Below are positions 1-6,052 of a DNA stretch of 9,951 bases, piece by piece (position 1 is the stretch's first letter; every line of letters starts with the position of its first letter). The position numbers and the translations under genes are program-made. This DNA is from Loktanella sp. UBA3435 (GTDB taxonomy: Bacteria > Pseudomonadota > Alphaproteobacteria > Rhodobacterales > Rhodobacteraceae). Location of the stretch: contig DFSO01000029.1 of NCBI GenBank assembly GCA_002378665.1, positions 5,548 through 15,498 on the forward strand. Reading direction: 5' to 3'. Under the pieces are notes generated by a model, which did no database searches, was not told the origin of the DNA, and was given only the letters and a program-made list of their open reading frames with translations.

Positions 1-1042
1 CGTAGAATTGCGATGTCACAAGGCGTGCACTGGGCGTGCACAGCGCGTGCACAGGGAACGGGATGATTTGCGCGGGGTCAGTGGCGGCGATGCCTGCGAT
101 GAAGCCGATGGAGACACCAGCGCTGAGGATGGTTTCAGCCTCTTCGTTGATGCGGCCAGAGCCATGCTTGAGGCGGACGACGTGGGCGCCTGTCGCGATG
201 TGGGCGAGGACCAAAGAGGCGGCATCTTCTGAGCCTGCGTCGAAGATTGTTGCCTCGCGGCGGGCCAGTTCCAGGATTTCAGCCGTGACGCGGCCGTCGT
301 GGATAATGACGTCGGCCTTGTCGATGGCTTTGCGGGCTTTCAGGGTCAAAAGGTCCGCGTCGCCAGTGCCTGCGCCGACGAAATCAACGTGGCCTGCTTT
401 TGCGGCGGTCATGATGTGCCTGTCGAGGAGGGCCTCAAGAGCGGGGAGGATGCCAGCCTCGCCATGGGCGTCCATCGCGGCGGGGCCTGCGGTGAAGTAG
501 AATTCCGACCAGAAGGCACGGCGTTTGGCGCCCATCGGCAACACTTCGACGGCGTGGCGAAAGTTCTTGCCGGTTCTTGCGAGTGTGCCGAGAGAGGCGG
601 GCAGGGTCGCTTCTAGATCAGCTTTGATGGCGCGGGCGAGAACTGGCGCAGCACCTTCGGTCCCGATCGCAATTGTCACAGGATCGCGGTCCACGATTGC
701 TGGTGTGATAAAGGCGCTGTCGTGCAGGTTATCGACGATGTTGACGAGTGCGCCCTCGGATGCTGCAATGGCTGCGGTGCGGGCGTCTTCGATAGCGTCT
801 TCATCGGCAGCATAGAAGAGAACGGCGTCGGTAACGTCGCCCGTTTGTAGCGCGCGTTGGGTAAGGGACAGCTTGCCGTCTGCGGCCCAATAGAAGATTT
901 CGGGGGCGGCATTTTCCGCGAAGACACAGATCTTGGCTTCGGTCTTCATCAAAAGGCGCAATTTTGCGAGGGCTGCGTCGCCGCCGCCAGATAAAACGAT
1001 GCGCTTGTTTTCGATCGCAAGAAAGATTGGAAAGTGCTTCAT
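1..1042 (-). CDS. cysG: Siroheme synthase CysG-type fusion (precorrin-2 dehydrogenase/ferrochelatase plus degenerate uroporphyrinogen-III methyltransferase domain), 3' end cut by window
   Basis: Reading the minus strand from ATG at 1042 gives 347 open codons without a stop. The N-terminal half matches the Met8/CysG dehydrogenase-chelatase family: a nucleotide-binding turn SGGGDAALAKLRLL (about residues 18-31), NIVDN (101-105, with the family's conserved Asp at about 104), and FITPAIVDRDPVTIAIGTEG followed by APVLAR. This half oxidises precorrin-2 with NAD+ and inserts iron to make siroheme, the cofactor of sulfite and nitrite reductases. The second half (from about 218, VDFVGAGTGDADLLTLKA) resembles the SAM-dependent methyltransferase that makes precorrin-2. 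However, the usual GKK...Q.IN segment and the GDP..(F/Y)GR motif are missing, replaced by KHGSGRINEE at 292-301. The methyltransferase half may be inactive. An AGAGGA ribosome site lies 8 nt before the ATG. The gene is divergent from the Lrp-type regulator, a pairing I recall from Rhodobacteraceae sulfate-assimilation loci. The family identity is sure; the activity of the second half is not. Confidence 0.88.
   Translation of the reverse strand, partial: MKHFPIFLAIENKRIVLSGGGDAALAKLRLLMKTEAKICVFAENAAPEIFYWAADGKLSLTQRALQTGDVTDAVLFYAADEDAIEDARTAAIAASEGALVNIVDNLHDSAFITPAIVDRDPVTIAIGTEGAAPVLARAIKADLEATLPASLGTLARTGKNFRHAVEVLPMGAKRRAFWSEFYFTAGPAAMDAHGEAGILPALEALLDRHIMTAAKAGHVDFVGAGTGDADLLTLKARKAIDKADVIIHDGRVTAEILELARREATIFDAGSEDAASLVLAHIATGAHVVRLKHGSGRINEEAETILSAGVSIGFIAGIAATDPAQIIPFPVHALCTPSARLVTSQFY
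23..55. repeat. Three tandem 11-bp units (GCGTGCACWGS) inside cysG
   Basis: Units start at 23, 34 and 45. Each contains the palindrome GTGCAC, at 25-30, 36-41 and 47-52. The period of 11 is not a multiple of 3, so each copy encodes different residues. The repeat lies in the poorly conserved end of the visible cysG product (about residues 330-340). It may be a chance or slippage-derived expansion. Confidence 0.7.
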
Positions 1043-1068
1043 GGTCCGTATCCTCTAATTTCAGACCT

Positions 1069-1094
1069 CAATATAGAACAATTGTTCTGGATTG
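1069..1094. promoter_or_regulatory. Candidate operator: 26-bp imperfect palindrome in the cysG/lrp divergent spacer
   Basis: The core AGAACAATTGTTCT (1075-1088) is a perfect 14-bp palindrome. It is flanked by two mismatched pairs and then by CAAT on the left and ATTG on the right, so 11 of 13 base pairs match over 26 bp. Its near edge is 26 bp upstream of the cysG start codon, so it would overlap the cysG promoter or leader. The lrp start is 87 bp away on the other side. Lrp/AsnC proteins commonly bind imperfect AT-centred palindromes and often control a divergent neighbour, so the adjacent regulator is the obvious candidate ligand. The palindrome is directly seen; the binding protein is inferred. 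I see no convincing -35/-10 pair for either gene in the spacer. Confidence 0.6.
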
Positions 1095-1180
1095 TGCAGT
1101 ATGCTGCGGCTAGGTAAGGACAGTTGTTTGGTTTACTGCGCAAATCGGAGTAATCTTTCCAAGTGAATGGAGAAAACAGA

Positions 1181-1642
1181 ATGTCGGTGCGAATAGACGA
1201 GATGGATCGGAAGATTTTACGGGCGATGCAGGCGGATGCGGCGCAATCTTTGGACGAAATCGCGAAGGTTGTGGGGTCGAGTAAGACGCCTGTCTGGAAT
1301 CGTATCCGCAAAATGCGCGAGGCGGGGATCATTGGGCAGCAGACGGTGATGCTTGATGCCGAGGCGCTGGGGTTTGAGGCCTGTTTCTTTGTGCTTATCC
1401 GCACGTCCGAGCACGACAAAGGCTGGCAAGAGCGGTTTTTGGCGGCGTTGATGACGCGGGCGGAGGTGCAGGAGGCGCACCGATTGGCGGGGGATATCGA
1501 CTATATTCTCAAGGTGCGGGTGCAAAATGCGCGGGCCTATGACACGTTTTATCAGGCGCTAATTTCCGAGGTGAAGGTGTTCAACGTGACGGCGCTATTG
1601 TCGATGGAAGAAATCAAATCGACGATTGCATTACCAATTTAG
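1181..1642 (+). CDS. Lrp/AsnC family transcriptional regulator
   Basis: The product is 153 residues, the normal length for this family. Residues 4-50 form the winged-helix DNA-binding part: IDEMDRKILRAMQAD, then a helix-turn-helix (SLDEIAKVVGSSKTPVWNRI) and REAGII. Residues about 65-146 form the ligand-sensing RAM domain, with the characteristic AGDIDYILKVRV at 103-114. Such proteins assemble as dimers to octamers and respond to amino acids or related small molecules; the effector here cannot be read from sequence. The start was set at the ATG at 1181 because GGAG (1169-1172) sits 8 nt before it. An in-frame GTG at 1163 would add six residues but has no good ribosome site. The gene is divergent from cysG and shares a palindromic spacer with it, so control of siroheme or sulfur-assimilation genes and autoregulation are likely. 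It ends 10 bp from the convergent P450 gene. Confidence 0.9.
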   Translation: MSVRIDEMDRKILRAMQADAAQSLDEIAKVVGSSKTPVWNRIRKMREAGIIGQQTVMLDAEALGFEACFFVLIRTSEHDKGWQERFLAALMTRAEVQEAHRLAGDIDYILKVRVQNARAYDTFYQALISEVKVFNVTALLSMEEIKSTIALPI

Positions 1643-1652
1643 ATTTGGCGAT

Positions 1653-2816
1653 TTAGGCCTGCACCATGAGGGTTTCGAGGCCGTGGAAATGGTAGACGTC
1701 AGCGTATTTCGGTGGGCTGGCGAGGCGTAGGTTGGGGCAGCGGGCGAAGAGGGTTTCCAGCGCGATTTGCAGTTCTAGCCGTGCCAAGGGCGCACCGACG
1801 CAAAAGTGGATACCGCCGCCGAAGCTGGCGTTTTTCGGACCCGCGCGGGTGGGGTCAAATTGGGTTGGGTTTGCGTAAGCTGTCGCGTCACGATTGGCGG
1901 CGGCAAGGAGGCAGCCAATTTGGTCGCCGCGTTTGAGGGCGTGACCGTAAAACTCCATGTCTTCATAGACGTAGCGGGTGAACATATGCAGTGGCGGGTC
2001 GTGGCGGATGACCTCTTCGACGGCGGTGGGCGTGATGGTTTTATGCCCGATTTCGAGGAGGGTTTTCACGCCGTTGCCAAGGGTATGAACGGTCGCCTCG
2101 TGGCCCGCGTTGAGGAGCAGGATGCAGGTGGTGATCAGCTCGTCTTCGGTCAGTTTATCACCCGCTTCATTGGCCGCAATCAGCGTTGAAATGAGGTCGT
2201 TAGCCGGATTTTTACGTTTGTGTCCGATATAATCACGGATGAAGGCGCTAAAGGCCTTTGTTGCGGCCATTGCGTCGGCCTCGATCTGGGGCGTGCGCTG
2301 TGGTTGATACATGGCAACCATGGCGTTGGACCATTTGAGCAAGTCGTCGGCGTGGGTCTCGTCTACGCCAAGAAGGCGCGAGATGATGCGTACGGGCACG
2401 GGCTGTGCGAAGGCGGTGAGCAGATCGAAGGGGGCCGACGGGAACCTGTCGATGGCTTGATTGCATAGATCGGTAATGTCGGGTGCTAAGGCGGCAATTG
2501 TGCGGCTGGTGAAGGCGCGCAAAACGAGGCCACGCAGGCGGGTGTGAACGGGCGGCTCTAACTCCAGCATGGAGTGGGATTCGATTTTGTAGAAGGGCGC
2601 GAGGGCCTCGGGGATAGGCCGCGCAAATTCGGGCGGGCATTCGCGGCCCATGCGTTTGTCGCGCAAGGCGGCTTGGGTCGCTGCGTAAGAAACGGTGCAG
2701 GCCATGCCGTAGTCGTCCCAATAGAACAGATCGCCCGCGGTGCGGGTGCGTTCATAGAACGGGTAGGGATCTTGCACGAAGGCGGGATCTTTTGGATTTT
2801 GCGCGAAATGTTCCAT
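1653..2816 (-). CDS. Cytochrome P450 monooxygenase (bacterial soluble type)
   Basis: The product is 387 residues, typical of soluble bacterial P450s, with no membrane anchor. The helix C motif HTRLRGLVLRAF is at 91-102 and the I-helix oxygen-activation motif AGHEAT at 237-242. The ExxR motif is E268-V-I-R271, and the heme-binding loop FGGGIHFCVG is at 332-341 with the axial cysteine at 339. In the I-helix the position usually held by threonine after the acidic residue is alanine (A241), with Thr at 242; similar AGHEAT variants exist in this superfamily. The enzyme should insert one oxygen atom from O2 into an unidentified hydrophobic substrate. No ferredoxin or reductase gene lies nearby, so electrons must come from partners encoded elsewhere. 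The start at 2816 has only a poor ribosome site. The gene is divergent from dctB and converges on the Lrp-type gene. The substrate and CYP family number cannot be assigned. Confidence 0.93.
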   Translation of the reverse strand: MEHFAQNPKDPAFVQDPYPFYERTRTAGDLFYWDDYGMACTVSYAATQAALRDKRMGRECPPEFARPIPEALAPFYKIESHSMLELEPPVHTRLRGLVLRAFTSRTIAALAPDITDLCNQAIDRFPSAPFDLLTAFAQPVPVRIISRLLGVDETHADDLLKWSNAMVAMYQPQRTPQIEADAMAATKAFSAFIRDYIGHKRKNPANDLISTLIAANEAGDKLTEDELITTCILLLNAGHEATVHTLGNGVKTLLEIGHKTITPTAVEEVIRHDPPLHMFTRYVYEDMEFYGHALKRGDQIGCLLAAANRDATAYANPTQFDPTRAGPKNASFGGGIHFCVGAPLARLELQIALETLFARCPNLRLASPPKYADVYHFHGLETLMVQA

Positions 2817-2876
2817 GGCGCAATCTTTGGCAAGGCTCGCTGGTCAATGCAAGAGACGGCAGCTAAAGTTGTCGTC

Positions 2877-4604
2877 ATGACAGCCACTTATCGCAACAGC
2901 TTTATCGGGATTGCCGCCTATTTGATGGCGGTGGCTGCATTGGTTGCGGGGATTTGGTGGTATGGGTATGGCGCGGGGCTGGCGCAGCTTGGCAAACGCG
3001 CAGAATCGGATTTGGCCTTGGCGGCAAACGGTTTGGTGGGCGAGTTAGAGCGGTTTCGCGAGTTGGCAGTTTTGATGGCGGATCATCCGTTGGTTTACGC
3101 GGCACTTGAGACCCGGAACGATGAAGAGGCTGTGACGCCGGTTTTGCAAGAGATTGCTGATAAAACGGGAGCGATTGAGATTGCGCTCGTGGATGCGTCG
3201 GGCAAGGTTTTGGCGGCGACACTTGGGGCGGATGAAAGCCCTTTGAAGGGGCGCGCCCATTTTGAGCGCGCGTTGGATGGTGCCTTGGGCATTGATCATT
3301 TGTTGCGAGCGGGCACTGGTGAGCGGATTTTCGTCTTTGCGGCCCCTGTTTTTGCCGATGACGGACCAGTTGTCGGGGCGATTGTGGTGTCAGCGGGCGT
3401 TGAGGCGGTTGAGGTCGCGTGGCGGGCAGGGGCGCCAGTTCTGTTCTTTACCGACGGGGCGGACATGGTGTTTGTCGCATCGCGGTCCGAGATGGTTTTG
3501 ACCTCTGTTAAAAGCGGCAATTTCATCGACTATGATCAGCGCCGCGTGCACGGTTTTGACATTTGGCGCGTTGATGGCGGGCGGTATTTACCGCGTCATG
3601 CCTTGCACTTGACCCAAGACTTGCCCGTGATTGCGATGCGTGGCGAGATCATGATTGATACGGCCCCTGCGCGGCAATTGGCGTTGTTGCAGGCAGCGGC
3701 GGCAGGGGCGTTGTGTTTGGCGTTTGGCGCGTTTGGATTTCTGGCAACCCAGCGCAGGCGCACATTGTCAGAGGCAAATGCGAAGCTCGAGTCGCGGGTG
3801 AAAAGCCGCACAGCACAGCTTTTGGAGGCCAATACAGATTTGCGTCGCGAAGTGGCAGAGCGTCGCGCGGCGGAGACCAGTTTGAAAAAGGCGCAGGCCG
3901 ATCTGGTGCAGGCGGGAAAGCTGTCGGCCTTGGGGCAGATGTCGGCGGGGATTAGCCATGAGTTGAACCAGCCGCTAATGGCGATCCAGTCGTTTGCGGA
4001 AAATGGGGTTGGCTTTTTGGAGCGCGGAAAGACGGAGGTGGCGGCGCAGAACTTGGGCCGTATCTCGGAACTGGCGCATCGCATGGGGCGGATTATCAAG
4101 AACCTGCGGGCGTTCTCGCGGCAAGAGGTTGAGCCATTCACGGATGTTGATTTGGGCAAAGTTGTTGATGCGATGCTTGAGTTGTTGGAGCCAAAGATCG
4201 CCGAGGCGGGCATTGCGGTTCATTGGGCGCGTGGTGCGCAGGTTATCGTGCGCGGTGGCGAGGTCAGATTGCAGCAGGTGCTGTTGAACCTAGCGTCCAA
4301 TGCAATTGATGCGATGGAACGCAGCCCGCAGAAAATTCTGACAATTGATGTTGGGCGCGTGGGCGACAAGGTTGTGGTTTCGGTGAGTGATACGGGGCCG
4401 GGGATCAAGGAGCCTGAAAAGATTTTCGATCCGTTTTATTCGACGAAAGCTGTCGGCGCAGGTGAAGGGATGGGGCTTGGCTTGAGCATTTCATACGGGC
4501 TCGTGCAAAGCTTTGGCGGCGCTATTCGGGGTCGTAACTTGGACGAAGGCGGTGCTATATTTACCGTCGAATTGATCCCTTCTGCTATGGAGCCTCGCTT
4601 GTGA
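2877..4604 (+). CDS. dctB: C4-dicarboxylate sensor histidine kinase DctB
   Basis: The product is 575 residues, with domains in the DctB order. A short cytoplasmic start is followed by TM1 (about 8-30), a periplasmic sensor region of about 230 residues (about 35-262; DctB-type tandem PAS/PDC fold inferred), TM2 (about 267-290) and a coiled coil (about 297-345). The dimerisation/phosphoacceptor box SALGQMSAGISHELNQPL carries the phospho-histidine H361. The ATPase domain has the N box (NLASNAIDAM, 471-480), G1 (DTGPGI, 505-510), F (FDPF, 517-520) and G2 (GMGLGLS, 531-537). All catalytic boxes look intact. DctB detects external succinate, malate or fumarate and phosphorylates DctD, whose gene overlaps its 3' end by 4 bp. 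The start is uncertain: ATG 2877 leads directly into TM1, while an in-frame ATG at 2847 adds ten residues and has a weak AAGG upstream. Starts further left would overlap the opposite-strand P450 gene. The dctPQM genes downstream support the assignment. Confidence 0.9.
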   Translation: MTATYRNSFIGIAAYLMAVAALVAGIWWYGYGAGLAQLGKRAESDLALAANGLVGELERFRELAVLMADHPLVYAALETRNDEEAVTPVLQEIADKTGAIEIALVDASGKVLAATLGADESPLKGRAHFERALDGALGIDHLLRAGTGERIFVFAAPVFADDGPVVGAIVVSAGVEAVEVAWRAGAPVLFFTDGADMVFVASRSEMVLTSVKSGNFIDYDQRRVHGFDIWRVDGGRYLPRHALHLTQDLPVIAMRGEIMIDTAPARQLALLQAAAAGALCLAFGAFGFLATQRRRTLSEANAKLESRVKSRTAQLLEANTDLRREVAERRAAETSLKKAQADLVQAGKLSALGQMSAGISHELNQPLMAIQSFAENGVGFLERGKTEVAAQNLGRISELAHRMGRIIKNLRAFSRQEVEPFTDVDLGKVVDAMLELLEPKIAEAGIAVHWARGAQVIVRGGEVRLQQVLLNLASNAIDAMERSPQKILTIDVGRVGDKVVVSVSDTGPGIKEPEKIFDPFYSTKAVGAGEGMGLGLSISYGLVQSFGGAIRGRNLDEGGAIFTVELIPSAMEPRL

Positions 4605-5830
4605 CCAGTCGTGTTTTGCTCGTTGATGATGACCCCGCGATCCGCGAGGCGTTGGGGCAATCCTTGGAGTTGGAAGGGTTGGAGCCTGTTTTGGCTGGGT
4701 CTTATGTCGCCGCGAAGGATTGGTTAACGCCTGATTTTGACGGTGTTGTTGTCACCGATATTCGCATGCCGGGACGGGACGGGTTTTTCCTGTTGGATCA
4801 TGCGCGCACTGTTGATCCTGATTTGCCAGTGATTTTGCTGACGGGCGAGGGTGATATCCCGATGGCCGTGAAGGCGATGGGCATGGGCGCGTTTGATTTC
4901 CTAGAGAAACCCTGCGGACCGAGGCCGTTTTTGGCAGTGGTCACAAAGGCCCTGAAATCGCGTGCATTAGTGTTGGAAAACAGGCGCTTAGCACGTGTTG
5001 TTGAGAAAGGCGACGCGGCTGAGCGGATGCTGTTTGGCCAGTCTGTGATGGCCCGCGAGCTGCGTGCGCAGGTCCGCCAGATTGCCCACGCTGGCACCGA
5101 TGCGTTGATTTCGGGAGAGCGCGGTTCGGGGACGTCAAAGGTGGCGGAGGTCATTCATTTGTTGTCGGAACGTGCGGCGCGTCCGTTTGTGAAGCAGCCC
5201 TCGGGCGTGTTGGACGCTGACGGATTGGGTCGTGCCTTGGAGGCTGCCGAGGGTGGCACTCTCTATCTGGATGAAGTCGGGCGATTGGCTGCGGATGTGC
5301 AAGCGGCGCTGCTTGGGCATATTGAAGCGGGGCTCAATCTGCGAATTTTGGCGGGCACGACGAAGGCCTTGGATGAAGAAGTTGCGGCAGGTCGTTTGCA
5401 GGAAGACCTGTTTTACCATTTTGATGTCATGGCTGTGCGCATTCCGTCGTTGCGTGAACGCAGCGAGGATATTCCGATCCTGTTTCGTCACTTTGTGGCG
5501 CAGGCCTGCGAGCAGGCGAATTTACCGCAACCCGAAATCGGTCAGCAGGTGATCGCGGGTTTGATGGCGCAAGATTGGCCGGGCAATGCGCGGGCGCTGA
5601 TGAATGCGGCGATGCGCTTTGCAATGAGGCTAAGTGATGCGGTTGACGACAAGGGGCAGGGCTTGGCTGAGCAGATGGCGCAAGTTGAACGGTCCTTATT
5701 GATTGCTGCATTGCAGCGCCATGAGGGCCGCGCGGGTGAGACCGCGCTTGAGCTGCAACTGCCGCGCAAAACCTTTTACGACAAGCTAGCCCGCCACGGA
5801 TTGCGCGCCGAAGATTTTCGCACGACTTAG
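4601..5830 (+). CDS. dctD: DctD-like response regulator of the NtrC family with a degenerate AAA+ domain
   Basis: The product is 409 residues, shorter than the roughly 440-460 usual for DctD. The receiver domain (about 3-115) is intact: acidic pocket D9-D11, phospho-acceptor D53 in VVTDIRMPG, T81 and K103. The central AAA+ domain (about 143-345) is altered. The Walker A region reads GERGSGTSK (172-180), with Thr where the nucleotide-binding lysine normally is. The segment that normally carries the sigma-54 contact loop GAFTGA is replaced by a short stretch (about 196-213). The arginine-finger segment reads LQEDLFYH (266-273), with Gln and His at the two usual Arg positions. Walker B (GGTLYLDE, 218-225) and sensor-II-like WPGNAR (326-331) remain. 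A Fis-type helix-turn-helix closes the protein (about 362-400, LPRKTFYDKLARHG). The GTG start overlaps the dctB stop, with GGAG 8 nt upstream. It should bind DNA before dctP, but sigma-54-dependent ATPase activation looks unlikely. Confidence 0.9.
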   Translation: MTSRVLLVDDDPAIREALGQSLELEGLEPVLAGSYVAAKDWLTPDFDGVVVTDIRMPGRDGFFLLDHARTVDPDLPVILLTGEGDIPMAVKAMGMGAFDFLEKPCGPRPFLAVVTKALKSRALVLENRRLARVVEKGDAAERMLFGQSVMARELRAQVRQIAHAGTDALISGERGSGTSKVAEVIHLLSERAARPFVKQPSGVLDADGLGRALEAAEGGTLYLDEVGRLAADVQAALLGHIEAGLNLRILAGTTKALDEEVAAGRLQEDLFYHFDVMAVRIPSLRERSEDIPILFRHFVAQACEQANLPQPEIGQQVIAGLMAQDWPGNARALMNAAMRFAMRLSDAVDDKGQGLAEQMAQVERSLLIAALQRHEGRAGETALELQLPRKTFYDKLARHGLRAEDFRTT

Positions 5831-5833
5831 ACT

Positions 5834-5851
5834 TGTGCGAAATCCCGCACT
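5834..5851. promoter_or_regulatory. Candidate DctD operator, distal site
   Basis: The sequence TGTGCGAAATCCCGCACT is an inverted repeat with arms GTGCG and CGCAC. It begins 3 bp after the dctD stop codon. Its pattern, close to TGTGCGGAA followed by its complement, matches the second site at 5867-5884. It also resembles, from memory, the DctD-binding sites upstream of rhizobial dctA. The centre-to-centre distance to the second site is 33 bp, about three DNA turns. Confidence 0.6.
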
Positions 5852-5866
5852 GTTAGCCTTAACGGC

Positions 5867-5884
5867 TGTGTGGATTTCCGCACA
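5867..5884. promoter_or_regulatory. Candidate DctD operator, proximal site
   Basis: The sequence TGTGTGGATTTCCGCACA is an inverted repeat. With one flanking base on each side, the 10-bp arms (CTGTGTGGAT against CTGTGCGGAA) agree at 8 positions. It shares the TCCGCAC-like right arm and TGTG left arm of the site at 5834-5851. Two operators on the same face of the helix, upstream of the transporter genes and next to dctD, are expected for cooperative binding by a phosphorylated NtrC-family dimer. The palindromes are seen; the identity of the binding protein is inferred. Confidence 0.65.
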
Positions 5885-5890
5885 GATCTA

Positions 5891-5920
5891 TTGGCCGCCA
5901 CTGAGTCTTTTTTCTAAATG
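5891..5920 (+). promoter_or_regulatory. Weak candidate sigma-70-type promoter for dctPQM
   Basis: TTGGCC (5891-5896) could serve as a -35 element, with TAAATG (5915-5920) after an 18-bp spacer as a poor -10. An AT-rich stretch continues to about 5930. The position, just downstream of the two palindromes, would suit an activator contacting RNA polymerase directly. The rest of the 222-bp spacer (5831-6052) shows no clean promoter of either the sigma-70 or the -24/-12 type. The ribosome site GGGAGGA is at 6040-6046. This is a tentative call. Confidence 0.25.
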
Positions 5921-6052
5921 CATATTTTTCAATGGTTTAGGCGTCAAAGGTTAATCGGCAAAACTCCGCTTGCCAGTTGACTTCGTTGTGCGCTGTAATG
6001 CGGCATCTGGCCCGATCTTGGGGCTGTGACTTACGTTCTGGGAGGAACTCAC

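Noticed and set aside
36..815. Plus-strand open frames at 36-500, 299-616 and 525-815
   Set aside because: All are complementary to the conserved cysG frame and have low-complexity, non-family sequence.
1163..1180. GTG start for the Lrp-type gene
   Set aside because: There is no ribosome site before it, and the GGAG at 1169-1172 is ideally placed for the ATG at 1181.
2574..2876. N-terminal extension of dctB by about 100 codons
   Set aside because: It lies entirely over the 5' part of the P450 gene on the other strand; the real protein begins just before TM1.
3596..4213. Open frame of 205 codons on the minus strand
   Set aside because: It is antisense to the conserved kinase core of dctB and shows no protein family signature.
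5987..5992. Third TGTGCG half-site downstream of the DctD palindromes
   Set aside because: It lacks an inverted partner (followed by CTGTAATGCGGC) and is not in phase with the other two sites.
6008..6022. Possible sigma-54 -24/-12 element before dctP
   Set aside because: The TGGCCCG half fits, but the -12 element reads TGGG instead of TTGC, so the invariant GC is absent.
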